A stretch of DNA of 64,000 bases from Sedimenticola_A sp040506425 (GTDB taxonomy: Bacteria > Pseudomonadota > Gammaproteobacteria > Chromatiales > Chromatiaceae). The translations under genes and the position numbers were made by a program. Positions 35,054 through 43,543 of the stretch are shown piece by piece. The stretch lies in NCBI GenBank assembly GCA_965224515.1, contig OZ245051.1, positions 62,001 to 126,000 of the forward strand, read 5' to 3'. Numbering within the stretch: position 1 is the stretch's first letter; every line of letters starts with the position of its first letter. The notes below the pieces were generated by a model that did not search any database, had not been told where the DNA came from, and worked only from the letters and a program-made list of their open reading frames with translations.

Positions 35054-36130
35054 ATGACTGATACAGTTTCACCACAAGATATCGCCCTTCGTCCCATCGA
35101 GGTACCACCCCATCCCGAATGGCCGAGCATCTCGCCTGAAGAGAAGGAGAGACTCAAAGACCGGATCAAGACGCTGCTGAAAAAGCGTAACGCCGTGCTG
35201 GTGGCCCACTACTACACCGATGGCGACCTGCAGGAACTGGCCGACGAGACCGGTGGCTGCGTGGCCGATTCCCTGGAGATGGCCCGCTTCGGCAGCGAAC
35301 AGGAAGCAACCACCCTGGTGGTGTGCGGGGTGCGTTTCATGGGCGAGACAGCGAAGATTCTCAATCCAGAGAAAAAGGTGCTGATGCCCGACCTCAACGC
35401 CACCTGCTCTCTCGATGAAGGCTGCCCCGCCGAAGAGTTCGGCCGGTTCTGCGATCAGCACCCGGAGCACGTGGTTGTGGTCTATGCCAATACCAGCGCC
35501 GCAGTTAAGGCCCGCTCAGACTGGATGGTCACATCCGGCATCGCACTGCCGGTAGTCAAACACCTGGCCGAACAGGGCAAAAAGATCCTCTGGGCACCTG
35601 ACAAACACCTGGGACGCTATGTACAGAAGCTCACCGGCGCCGATATGATTTTCTGGCAGGGCTCCTGCGTGGTACATGAAGAGTTCAAATCCGTCGCCCT
35701 GGAGCGCACTCGACGCCTTCACCCCGATGCAGCGGTACTGGTACACCCCGAGTCCCCTGAAGATGTGATTGACCAGGCTGACCTGGTTGGCTCAACCACA
35801 GCATTGATCAATGCCGTCACCACCATGGATAACAAAGAGTTCATCGTGGCCACCGACGGCGGCATCTTCCACAAGATGAAGGAACTGGCCCCCGACAAAC
35901 AGTTGATAGAGGCTCCAACCGCTGGTGAGGGGGCAACCTGCCAGAGTTGCGCCCACTGCCCCTGGATGGGCATGAACTCCCTGTTCAACCTGCTTGAGGT
36001 CCTGGAGAGCGGTAACAACGAAATACACATCGATGATGATACCCGCAATAAAGCGATAGTCCCGATCCAGCGCATGCTCGACTTCGCCAAACAACAGGGT
36101 GTCGGCACTAAGAACAAGGGGAATAGATAA
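35054..36130 (+). CDS. nadA: Quinolinate synthase A
   Basis: 358 residues. Condenses iminoaspartate with dihydroxyacetone phosphate to quinolinate, a step of de novo NAD synthesis. Three conserved Fe-S ligands are visible in NATCSLDEGCP, QGSCVVHEEF and the CQSCAHCPWM loop. HYYTDGDLQ near residue 54 is the substrate-binding histidine/tyrosine region. Cotranscribed with the regulator just upstream; ends with a clear terminator. Confidence 0.96.
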   Translation: MTDTVSPQDIALRPIEVPPHPEWPSISPEEKERLKDRIKTLLKKRNAVLVAHYYTDGDLQELADETGGCVADSLEMARFGSEQEATTLVVCGVRFMGETAKILNPEKKVLMPDLNATCSLDEGCPAEEFGRFCDQHPEHVVVVYANTSAAVKARSDWMVTSGIALPVVKHLAEQGKKILWAPDKHLGRYVQKLTGADMIFWQGSCVVHEEFKSVALERTRRLHPDAAVLVHPESPEDVIDQADLVGSTTALINAVTTMDNKEFIVATDGGIFHKMKELAPDKQLIEAPTAGEGATCQSCAHCPWMGMNSLFNLLEVLESGNNEIHIDDDTRNKAIVPIQRMLDFAKQQGVGTKNKGNR

Positions 36131-36215
36131 TCATCGGATACAACATGCGCCAGAGAACGGCGTGCATGTCACTCTCTCTCAGTCAAAACCTTTAGCCCCA
36201 TACCACCCGAGATCA

Positions 36216-36244
36216 TAAAGGGAGCGCTATCAACGCTCCCTTTA
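36216..36244 (+). terminator. Terminator after nadA
   Basis: Stem TAAAGGGAGCG / CGCTCCCTTTA of 11 pairs, 7-base loop CTATCAA, 86 bases past the nadA stop. Confidence 0.75.
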
Positions 36245-36362
36245 TGCCGATTGCAAGCCGGTCATTTGCACCCATAATTTCAAACACAACCCTGGGTAAA
36301 CCCACCCATGACCACACCAAAATGCCCAATAAAAATGAAGTAAAATAATAACCCTGCCATTT

Positions 36363-36376
36363 TTGACCAAAATCAA
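36363..36376 (+). promoter_or_regulatory. Fnr/Dnr-like box upstream of the octaheme cytochrome
   Basis: TTGAC-CAAA-ATCAA, one base off TTGAT-N4-ATCAA. It lies 177 bases upstream of the start codon. A weaker copy, TAAAT-CAAC-ATCAA, is at 36487-36500. A Dnr-type regulator gene lies at 40195-40887. Confidence 0.5.
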
Positions 36377-36552
36377 GGATTACCCAGATTCGTTCCGGTA
36401 AAAGCAGTTGTGGGGGGTTGCCCGAACTGCCGGTGCAGTATCAAGTGGTTAGGCGATTCATAAGTAAAAAAGAAGCACGGAATCCCTAAATCAACATCAA
36501 ACAAGAAGTACTGGGATTCCTATGCCTGTCACGTGAAAAAGGGAGTAGGAGT

Positions 36553-37983
36553 ATGATCAAGTACATCCTGGCCGGGGTCTGTCTGATCCTGGCATCAAAT
36601 GTGTCTGCGGCGGTCAAAGAAGCGCCAAAGGCAATGTCCGAAGAGACTAAAGAGTGTGTTAAGTGCCACAAAAAGAACAATCCCGGTCTGGTCCAGATGT
36701 GGGGTTCAAGCAAGCACTATGGTGCGAACGTAGGCTGCTACGAATGTCACCAGGCTGACCCGAAAGACCCGGATGCATTCATCCACGACGACAAGAAAGT
36801 AAAAAAGCACATATCCATCATCGTATCTCCCAGTGACTGCGCAAACTGTCACGAGTCTGAAGCGGATGAGATGCAGAAGTCTCACCACGCAGATGCGGGT
36901 AAAATCATGGGTTCCCTGGACAACCTGCTTGCAGAGGTTATCGAGGGCGATAACGGCATGATCACCCCTGGTTTCCCGGACGGTATCTCTGCAGCGGCAG
37001 TCAACGGCTGCTGGCAGTGCCACGGCTCTACCGTGAAGGTGCTTGAAGATGGTGCACTGGATCCTGCCACCTGGCCCAACACCGGTATTGGCCGTATCAA
37101 CCCAGACGGCTCCAAGGGCACCTGCGCTGCCTGCCACTCTCGCCACAGCTTCTCTGTTGCACAGGCCCGCCAGCCCGAAAACTGCGGCAAGTGCCATATG
37201 GGTCCCGACCATCCCCAGATAGAGATCTACAACGAGTCCAAACATGGTATCGCCTATCGCGCCAACCGTGAAAAGATGAACCTGGAGAGCCCCAAGTGGA
37301 TCCCCGGTGAGGACTACTGGGCAGCACCCACCTGTGCCACATGTCACATGAGTGCAACCAAGAAACAGACCATCACCCATGATGTGGGCGATCGTCTGAG
37401 CTGGAACAACCGTCCTCCTGTCTCCAAGAAGCAGGGCTGGGTAGAAGGCTCCGTGGGCTGGGAAGATCGCCGTGACAAGATGAAAAATGTTTGTCAGTCC
37501 TGCCACGAAGAGGGTTGGGTCGAAAACTGGTACATCCAGTATGACGGCCTGGTTGAGCTCTATAACCGCAAGTACGGCAAGCCCGGCGTCGAGCTGATGA
37601 AGGCAGCCAAGCCTTTGATGAAGGGTCCCAAGTTCTCTCACAAGCTTGACTTCGTATGGTTCGAACTCTGGCATCATGAAGGACGCCGCGCACGTATGGC
37701 AGCATCCATGATGGGACCGGACATCACCCACTGGGAAGGTACTTACGATCTGGGTAAGAACTTCTACATAGAGATGGTGCCCGAGCTGAGAGAGCTGATT
37801 GAACACGGCAAGCACGGCAGCGCTGAAGACAAGAAGGCAGCCGCGAACCTGGAAAAAGTACTGACCAAGGTACTGAACTCAGACTCGCACAAGTGGTTCC
37901 TCGGCAAAGAGGATCCCAAGAAGGCTGCAGAGCGTAAGAAGCGCCAGGCTGAGTTCAAGAAACGTTACTCGAAGAAGCACTAA
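36553..37983 (+). CDS. Octaheme cytochrome c of the hydroxylamine oxidoreductase (HAO) family
   Basis: 476 residues with signal peptide (to about 20, SNVSAA). Eight CxxCH heme sites in order: CVKCH, CYECH, CANCH, CWQCH, CAACH, CGKCH, CATCH, CQSCH. C-terminal HAO landmark HHEGRRARMAASMMGPD is present, followed by HWEGTYDLGKNFY. HAO-family enzymes oxidise hydroxylamine or, in the epsilon type without the Tyr-heme crosslink, reduce nitrite or hydroxylamine. Whether the Tyr in EGTYD is the crosslinking one cannot be decided without an alignment. Electron partner may be the NapC/NrfH-like protein at 43544, although it is not adjacent. Confidence 0.9.
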   Translation: MIKYILAGVCLILASNVSAAVKEAPKAMSEETKECVKCHKKNNPGLVQMWGSSKHYGANVGCYECHQADPKDPDAFIHDDKKVKKHISIIVSPSDCANCHESEADEMQKSHHADAGKIMGSLDNLLAEVIEGDNGMITPGFPDGISAAAVNGCWQCHGSTVKVLEDGALDPATWPNTGIGRINPDGSKGTCAACHSRHSFSVAQARQPENCGKCHMGPDHPQIEIYNESKHGIAYRANREKMNLESPKWIPGEDYWAAPTCATCHMSATKKQTITHDVGDRLSWNNRPPVSKKQGWVEGSVGWEDRRDKMKNVCQSCHEEGWVENWYIQYDGLVELYNRKYGKPGVELMKAAKPLMKGPKFSHKLDFVWFELWHHEGRRARMAASMMGPDITHWEGTYDLGKNFYIEMVPELRELIEHGKHGSAEDKKAAANLEKVLTKVLNSDSHKWFLGKEDPKKAAERKKRQAEFKKRYSKKH

Positions 37984-38018
37984 GTAGCGCCTGGAACAAA
38001 CGTCTGCGTTAGACGTAC

Positions 38019-38052
38019 AAACCTCCACCCCTTGCGGGGTGGAGGTTTTTTT
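38019..38052 (+). terminator. Strong terminator after octaheme cytochrome
   Basis: Stem AACCTCCACCCC / GGGGTGGAGGTT with loop TTGC and seven T. Confidence 0.92.
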
Positions 38053-38092
38053 ATACTGATCCAACCTGGCAAACAGAAAAAATAGAGATCAA

Positions 38093-38446
38093 TTATTCAG
38101 GAAGCTCCCACCCAAGCACCCTGCCCTCGTCAAACCAGACATAGCTATGGAGCTTGGAAGTGGGATGGTAGTACCAGGTATCGAATATCTGCTCTTGTAC
38201 CCGTGCGGGCTTTCCCAGCAACTTTCGCACATCGCTGGCGGGCATCTCTTTCTTGATCCTCTGCCAAAGAAGCCGGTCTTTCCAGCGGTCCTTTGCACCT
38301 ACATCAGTCAATTGCTGCTCAAGTGCAGCGACCCTTTTCTCAAGGTCTGTTATCTGCCGCTTCATTTGCTGTACGTCATCCGCCTGTAAAGGCGCAACGC
38401 ACAACAGAGAGATGAACGACACCTGGAGTATCTTCAATGAATTCAC
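38093..38446 (-). CDS. Small periplasmic protein with BamE-like fold
   Basis: 117 residues. Signal peptide ends near APLQADD (about 22). A helical segment (MKRQITDLEKRVAALEQQL) precedes a domain of SmpA/BamE type: MPASDVRKLLGKPARV, then DTWYYHP and a beta hairpin VWFDEGRVLGWELP. BamE-like proteins bind partners in the envelope. GTG at 38446 is chosen because it places the start right before the signal; an upstream frame exists but gives no sensible leader. Next to a TPR protein on the same strand. Confidence 0.6.
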   Translation of the reverse strand: MNSLKILQVSFISLLCVAPLQADDVQQMKRQITDLEKRVAALEQQLTDVGAKDRWKDRLLWQRIKKEMPASDVRKLLGKPARVQEQIFDTWYYHPTSKLHSYVWFDEGRVLGWELPE

Positions 38447-38489
38447 AAGCCCACCACTAATATTGCCTTGCCTGAAAAACAGGAAGAGG

Positions 38490-39062
38490 TTATTTCTTTG
38501 TTTCGACAGGAGGATTAGCAGGAACGGTGGCCTTTCCATGACCTGAATCCATCACATCCTTAGCCTGATGTAATTCGTCCATTTTGAATTTGTCGATCTT
38601 CTGCTTGATGGCGATCTTGTACTCTTTTGCAAGCTTGTGATCAGGGTCCAGTGACAACGCCTGGTCCAGCATGGCCATGGAATATTCAAGTGCACCTGAA
38701 TGCTCATAGAGGAAGGCCAGTGCGATAAACAACTTGGGGTCCTCGGGAGAGAGCGTAATTGCATCCTGCATGGTACTGATACCCCTGGTGTAGTCCTGCT
38801 TCAGCAGGTAAACACCCATGAGCTTGCGGTGGGCATCCAGGGACTGGGGGTTCTTCTTGATCACCTCGTTCAGGATTCCGGCCGATTGGTCCAACAACTC
38901 AGCCCTCTGGGGAGAATTGACCTCCATAGGGAGAGCCTGGGAGTAGAGCTTCATTGCGGCTGCAATATCAGCACTATCCTCACCAAAAACCGCCCCAGCC
39001 TGGGAGAGTGTCAATGACAACGCAAGCACGGTTGAAGAAACAACCCCTCGGATCGACTTCAT
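38490..39062 (-). CDS. Periplasmic TPR protein
   Basis: 190 residues. Signal peptide to about 27 (GAVFGED). Two or more TPR motifs (LDAHRKLMGVYLLKQDYTRGI, PKLFIALAFLYEHSGALEYSM, LDPDHKLAKEYKIAIKQ). Start ATG at 39062 follows GAGGAGGAAGGTT; a TTG 15 bases upstream is inside that ribosome site. Scaffold for envelope complexes; the neighbouring BamE-like gene is 43 bases downstream and likely cotranscribed. Confidence 0.7.
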   Translation of the reverse strand: MKSIRGVVSSTVLALSLTLSQAGAVFGEDSADIAAAMKLYSQALPMEVNSPQRAELLDQSAGILNEVIKKNPQSLDAHRKLMGVYLLKQDYTRGISTMQDAITLSPEDPKLFIALAFLYEHSGALEYSMAMLDQALSLDPDHKLAKEYKIAIKQKIDKFKMDELHQAKDVMDSGHGKATVPANPPVETKK

Positions 39063-39212
39063 AACCTTCCTCCTCAACTGATTTTATTCTATTAACTACT
39101 TGTATCCGTAAAGAAAGAGTCTATACCAATCACCATTGGGTGTCCGCCGGAAAACGCTATTTGAGAGTGACTATTTTGCAAATCGAAGCACTGTATGAAC
39201 GCACTTCTCCAG

Positions 39213-40058
39213 CTACCTCTCTCTCAACGCTCTTTGTTCCTCAATATGCTGTTCAAGAAGCCCTTCCATACGCTCCATACGCTGCTCAATGGCCTCGGTA
39301 TGCTCACGAATCCAGTGCACCTCGCCGGCCTCACCCTGACCATGCTCCCTGTCGTAATCTTCATGCTCCTTCTGCAGAACCTCAAGCACGATACCGATCA
39401 TCATGTTGAGAAAGACAAAGGCCACCATGAAGATAAAGCTGAGGTAAAAGATCCAGCTCAAAGGGTAGACCGACATGGTTTCGTACATAACATCGGTCCA
39501 GTCTTCAAAGGTTGCCACACGAAACAGGGTCAGCATGGAGATAGAAATGTTGTCCCACAGCTCCGGGTTGATCTTATTGAAGAACATGCTGCCCATGGCC
39601 GCGTAGATATAGAAGATGATGAACATCAACAGCGAGACATAACCCATGCGTGGTATCGCCTTGACAAAGGCATTGAGCAGGACCCTTAGCTCAGGAATCA
39701 CGGAGACCAGGCGAAGCACCCGAAAGATACGCAGCAACCGCCCCAGCAACGCCATCTCACTCTCATCCACCGGCACCAGGCTGGCGACCACGATAATGAA
39801 ATCGAACAGATTCCAGCCCTTGGAGAAAAATGCTTTCAGGCTCTTCTCTGCCACCATGCGAATCATGATTTCAGCCAGAAAGAAGAGAGTCACGGCCAGA
39901 TCGAGAACCCCAAAAAGATCCAGCACGTAGGGGGAAATATGATAGGTCTTGGCACCGATAATCAGTGCCGAGGAGATGATCACTGAAATAACGAAGTACT
40001 CGAAGTACTTGTTGTTTCTGATATCGACAAAGCGATCTTGAATCACAGATACAGACAT
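39213..40058 (-). CDS. Voltage-gated cation channel (NaChBac family) with Glu-Asp selectivity filter
   Basis: 281 residues, six helices. S4 carries repeated arginines (RLLRIFRVLRL, about 107-117). The pore loop is TFEDWTD (183-189). Bacterial sodium channels have T-L-E-S-W at this place; here Ser is Asp and an additional Asp sits at the filter mouth, resembling Ca2+-selective variants such as engineered CavAb (TLDDWSD). S6 is followed by an acidic stretch and a coiled-coil tail (HTEAIEQRMERMEGLLEQHI) which assembles the tetramer. Stands alone between TPR and regulator genes. Confidence 0.85.
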   Translation of the reverse strand: MSVSVIQDRFVDIRNNKYFEYFVISVIISSALIIGAKTYHISPYVLDLFGVLDLAVTLFFLAEIMIRMVAEKSLKAFFSKGWNLFDFIIVVASLVPVDESEMALLGRLLRIFRVLRLVSVIPELRVLLNAFVKAIPRMGYVSLLMFIIFYIYAAMGSMFFNKINPELWDNISISMLTLFRVATFEDWTDVMYETMSVYPLSWIFYLSFIFMVAFVFLNMMIGIVLEVLQKEHEDYDREHGQGEAGEVHWIREHTEAIEQRMERMEGLLEQHIEEQRALRER

Positions 40059-40194
40059 GATGATACAGCTCGGAAAACGTTTATGTTTACAGATGGTTAC
40101 AGTTATTCATGGCATGCAGCCTGGAGAGCCGGATACCGTTCGAGATATACTAAATAAGGTGGATTGGCTGAAATTCAAGCCACTTGGGGGACGA

Positions 40195-40887
40195 TCACCG
40201 GCCGCACTGCCCCGGCAAGCCACTGAGTCCGGCCGAGTCGCAAAGCCGTCCGGCATCGAGCACTTCAATTTCCCCGCCTTTGACCTTCAGCATTCCCTGG
40301 TCGGAAAGCTTGTGCAGAATTCTGGAAAATGTCTCGGGTTTTACGGACAGACGCGATGCCAGAACACCCTTCGGAGCGTCCAGATTGAAAACACTCTCTC
40401 CGACAGATAGATACTGGCCATAGAGATACCTGGAGACACGCTCCTTGCCTGACTGCATGGTGAGACGGTCAATTTCATCGACCATGCGCCTCAGTCGCAT
40501 ACTGATATCGGCCATGATTCTAAAACAGGTATCCATGGACTCACGCAACAGGGTCAGAAAGGCGCGGCTGTCGAATGCGATCAGTCGAGTCTCCCCGATG
40601 GCACTTGCACGTACCGGATAGGCGGGGGCTTCTGAAAACATCAGCGCCTCGGCGAAGGTCTGACCATTGCGTACCAGCTCAATCACCTTCTCATCACCAT
40701 TCACCGAGGTACGGGCAAGCTTCATCTGCCCGCTGACCACCAGGAAGAACCGGGTAGCGCTATCCCCCTCTTCAAAGACCGCTTCACCGTCCTCCAGGGT
40801 AAGATCACGCCCCATTTCTGCAACCCTAGCCAGCTGATTATCATCCAACTGGGAAAATATGTAGATTTGCCTCAGATCACCAAACAT
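40195..40887 (-). CDS. dnr: Dnr/Nnr-type Crp-Fnr transcription regulator
   Basis: 230 residues. N-terminal cyclic-nucleotide-like beta roll (FEEGDSATRFFLVVSGQMKLARTS), dimer helix, and C-terminal HTH with LSVKPETFSRILHKL, closely resembling Pseudomonas DNR (LSIQPETFSRIMHRL, as I recall it), a heme-based NO sensor. No N-terminal Fe-S cysteines as in Fnr. Probable target boxes are upstream of the hemerythrin operon (43111-43124) and the octaheme cytochrome. Start at 40887 chosen because AGGTG lies eight bases upstream and length then matches DNR (about 227); in-frame starts at 40920 and 40932 lack ribosome sites. Confidence 0.85.
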   Translation of the reverse strand: MFGDLRQIYIFSQLDDNQLARVAEMGRDLTLEDGEAVFEEGDSATRFFLVVSGQMKLARTSVNGDEKVIELVRNGQTFAEALMFSEAPAYPVRASAIGETRLIAFDSRAFLTLLRESMDTCFRIMADISMRLRRMVDEIDRLTMQSGKERVSRYLYGQYLSVGESVFNLDAPKGVLASRLSVKPETFSRILHKLSDQGMLKVKGGEIEVLDAGRLCDSAGLSGLPGQCGR

Positions 40888-40991
40888 TACTTCCACACCT
40901 GCCCCAACATATACAGCCATCTTAGCCGACACTCATGGCTGGAATCCACCAGCCAGGGAAAACAGTTATCAAAAGAACGCGCTTCCCCTCG

Positions 40992-42302
40992 TCAGGATTG
41001 CTTGTAGAGAGAGGCGTTTGTCTCGCGGTAAAGAATCACCGCCTGGAGAAGATTGAACATCAGGATTGCGTTAGAGAGGACAAAAAAGAGGCCCGCCACA
41101 TGGGACAACCAGGTTGTAATAAAAACAGCGCCCAGCATGCAACCAACGGCAAGCAGGTGAGCATAGAACTGCAACCTGGCTCTCTTGTCGGGAACAAACT
41201 CCTTCATATGTGGAATCATCACATCCATATTCATAAGGGTCATCTGGCGGTTCTGCAGATGAAACCACGACAGGAAAGGAACTATCTTGTAAAGCATCCC
41301 GTTAACCAGGGAGACGGCAAAACCAACGAGCACTAAAACACCGAGCAGGACCGGGCTGACTGCCCCCCCCATCCCGCCATGCAACCAGAACAGAAATGCT
41401 GTCACCGCAGATACCAGGCCCGTTTTCCAGAACATCAGGGTGACGTCCCGTACCTTCCTCCTGCGCCGCAGTATCAAGCTGTAGGTGGTCACTGCAAACA
41501 GGACATATGCACCAAGCAGCAACAGAAGAACACCTTGGGATATTGTGTTGACCTGGTATCCATTCCAGGTAGCTACCTCCAGTATTGACCAGAGCATGAG
41601 AGCGAAAAAAAGCGAGACTGCCAATCCCTTTCGCATCCATAGCGGATACTCAGGCGTGATATGAAACATCGGGACGACCTGGTAGGAGACACCGATGATC
41701 AGCAACCCGACCCAGCCCAGAACACCCCAGCCGACGTGAATATCCGCCAGGCGCACCAGGTACTCGACACCCCAAAGATCCACAACGCCGCCAACAAGGG
41801 TCACACCGATAAAGACCGTAACCGCCAGGGCTGCAACAGCAACGCGCATTCCGGTCACTGTAAAATTGGGGAATCCAACATGCCATAGGGCAGTACCTAT
41901 ACCCACTATGAAGATGGCGAACCCTCCACCCAGGGCAAACAGGGCAACAAACATCCAACCTGTCTCTGCCTGCGAAAAGCCCACCACCAGGAATAACGTC
42001 CCAATAACCAGCAGCGTATGAACGGTTGTGCCCAATAACATAACTTTTGGCACAGGTGATCCGGCAAGCACCGGCAGCATCTGAAACATTGCCCCGCACA
42101 TCACCATGGCCAGCATGCCCAGCGTAACAAGATGGCTCACCGACAGGGTAATGGAGTTCCAGCGCGAGAGAAAAACATCAGGGCCGAAAACAAGCAGGCA
42201 CAAGCCAACACCAATACCAAACAGTGGTGCTGTCAGGAAAAAGCGAAACGGTACCGAAATCGGGGGGGCCTGTTCAAGCGAGAGGTTTGCGGTATTCAGC
42301 AT
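40992..42302 (-). CDS. Polytopic membrane protein, NnrS- or heme-copper-oxidase-I-like
   Basis: 436 residues, about 12 helices, no signal peptide. Conserved-looking histidines in membrane segments: SHLVTLGMLAM, ALWHVGF, DIHVGWGVLGWVGLL, VPMFHITPEYP and FLSWFHLQ. This histidine pattern and helix number recall NnrS and heme-copper oxidase subunit I, though none of their defining motifs is complete, so the assignment is tentative. Overlaps the DUF2249 gene by seven bases and is in the operon controlled by the 43111-43124 box, which fits a role in nitric oxide metabolism. Confidence 0.6.
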   Translation of the reverse strand: MLNTANLSLEQAPPISVPFRFFLTAPLFGIGVGLCLLVFGPDVFLSRWNSITLSVSHLVTLGMLAMVMCGAMFQMLPVLAGSPVPKVMLLGTTVHTLLVIGTLFLVVGFSQAETGWMFVALFALGGGFAIFIVGIGTALWHVGFPNFTVTGMRVAVAALAVTVFIGVTLVGGVVDLWGVEYLVRLADIHVGWGVLGWVGLLIIGVSYQVVPMFHITPEYPLWMRKGLAVSLFFALMLWSILEVATWNGYQVNTISQGVLLLLLGAYVLFAVTTYSLILRRRRKVRDVTLMFWKTGLVSAVTAFLFWLHGGMGGAVSPVLLGVLVLVGFAVSLVNGMLYKIVPFLSWFHLQNRQMTLMNMDVMIPHMKEFVPDKRARLQFYAHLLAVGCMLGAVFITTWLSHVAGLFFVLSNAILMFNLLQAVILYRETNASLYKQS

Positions 42303-42559
42303 TCTGAGAATGCCCTGTTTGCCTCGTTTGTTGAAACCGGGTCATCCTGGTGCCAGATGAAGATTTCATAGCCGGCCGGACCGCCTTCCCGGCACAACCA
42401 CCCATGACCGGACTTTTCAATCATGGGGTAGAGCAGATTTGGCTCACGACGATGAATCACCCGCAGGTACTCTCCAGGCTGGAGAGAGGCCACTGCATGG
42501 AGGGTCTGCTCCAGCGGCTCGCAGGGTTCAAGTTCACTCACATCGAGAAGACGTTCCAT
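42296..42559 (-). CDS. DUF2249-domain protein
   Basis: 87 residues. DUF2249 pattern: LDVSELEPCEPLEQTL, LQPGEYLRVIHRREPNLLY and HGWLCREGGPAGYEIFIW. These small proteins often accompany hemerythrin-domain proteins and denitrification genes, as here. Start at 42559 has AGGG eight bases upstream. Overlaps the downstream membrane gene, so the two are coupled. Confidence 0.8.
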   Translation of the reverse strand: MERLLDVSELEPCEPLEQTLHAVASLQPGEYLRVIHRREPNLLYPMIEKSGHGWLCREGGPAGYEIFIWHQDDPVSTNEANRAFSEC

Positions 42560-42611
42560 TGTATAACCCTGGCTCCACACCGAGTGACGCAGACGCGCTG
42601 TCGCGCCTGTC

Positions 42612-43046
42612 TTAAACCTCTTTCATTTGCTGAATAATGGTCTCAGCGTCAGCAGCCAGAACCTGGTCGGCCATGCGGTAGAGCATCTGTTCTTCTTTCA
42701 TGTTGTGTTGCTGCATGATCATCATCAACGTCTCTGACAACCCAAGATAGCGCTCGTGATCCTGCAGTTCCACAGCCTGTTTCATTTCACCGAAAAGCTG
42801 GCGCATCTGTATGTGCTCTGAGCGCATCACCTGGGTCGGCCCCATGGTCTGTCCGGTACGTGATTCAAAGCTTGGAAACAGCACCCCCTCCTCCATCGCA
42901 AAGTGGTGCTCCATCGCCTCGTGGAACTCGGTAAAACCAGGACCGCCCCTGGCCCAGTCTTTTTTTGACACCCACTCTTCCACCAGGGCAAATATCTCAT
43001 CACACCGACGATGGTCGCTGGAAAGTGTTTCTGTAATAGCTGTCAT
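42612..43046 (-). CDS. Hemerythrin-like protein
   Basis: 144 residues. Hemerythrin HHE-type di-iron ligands: SSDHRRCDEI, FHEAMEHHFAMEEGVLFP, MRSEHIQMRQLF and QHNMKEEQMLY. Binds oxygen or NO, or repairs Fe-S centres. First gene of the operon with DUF2249 and membrane protein, 65 bases downstream of a perfect Fnr/Dnr box. ATG at 43046 is chosen by domain boundary; the ribosome site is weak. Confidence 0.85.
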   Translation of the reverse strand: MTAITETLSSDHRRCDEIFALVEEWVSKKDWARGGPGFTEFHEAMEHHFAMEEGVLFPSFESRTGQTMGPTQVMRSEHIQMRQLFGEMKQAVELQDHERYLGLSETLMMIMQQHNMKEEQMLYRMADQVLAADAETIIQQMKEV

Positions 43047-43543
43047 GTGCGAGGAATCTTCATTAAAAATAGATTGTAAAGCAGTCTGCACAGCCACTCT
43101 ATCTACTGCCTTGATCAACATCAAACAGGCAAATCGAACTGAATGCTGCATTGCAACCCGAACCCTGGGGTTGTGGATTGTACAGGGCGGCCGATCCCTG
43201 TGAAACAGATTCCCCGAGAATAGATCCGGCAGAAAAGATCTCCAGGTATAAAAGTATTTTAGTATTCAATAATTCACTTAAGACAGGTGGTTTTATATTT
43301 ATTTACTTTACAAAAATGGACAATTTGCCTTACCATCCGGGCCATAAAAGTAAAAAGCAGATCCCCCATGATTTGCTTATGCACCGGAAAGCAGTAAGCA
43401 GTACAACAATTGCTCTCCTTGACGGTCCTTACCATCTCGCTACAAAAAGAACATAACGTCCAGCTATAGATCTTTAAATAAGAATGGACAAGCGATATGG
43501 CATGAAGTGTCACAGGGGGATGAAATAAAAAGAGGGTGGATGT
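43047..43543. other. Divergent intergenic region, AT-rich
   Basis: Between the hemerythrin operon and the tetraheme gene. Contains the Fnr/Dnr box at 43111-43124 and a hairpin CAACCC-gaaccct-GGGGTTG near 43154-43175. No convincing gene or RNA. Confidence 0.5.
43111..43124 (-). promoter_or_regulatory. Perfect Fnr/Dnr box
   Basis: TTGAT-CAAC-ATCAA matches the TTGAT-N4-ATCAA consensus without mismatch, 65 bases before the hemerythrin start codon. The Dnr gene is four genes downstream on the same strand. Confidence 0.8.

Larger units (their letters stand above)
36131..36552. other. Intergenic region with nadA terminator and Fnr/Dnr-like boxes
   Basis: Holds the nadA terminator, two partial Crp/Fnr-family boxes, and an 8-base inverted repeat GGAATCCC (36479-36486) / GGGATTCC (36513-36520) that frames the second box. 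The features suggest complex control of the octaheme cytochrome gene. Confidence 0.6.

Noticed and set aside
36706..37815. A 369-codon frame antisense to the octaheme cytochrome
   Set aside because: Covers an obvious eight-heme gene on the other strand; no independent evidence of coding.
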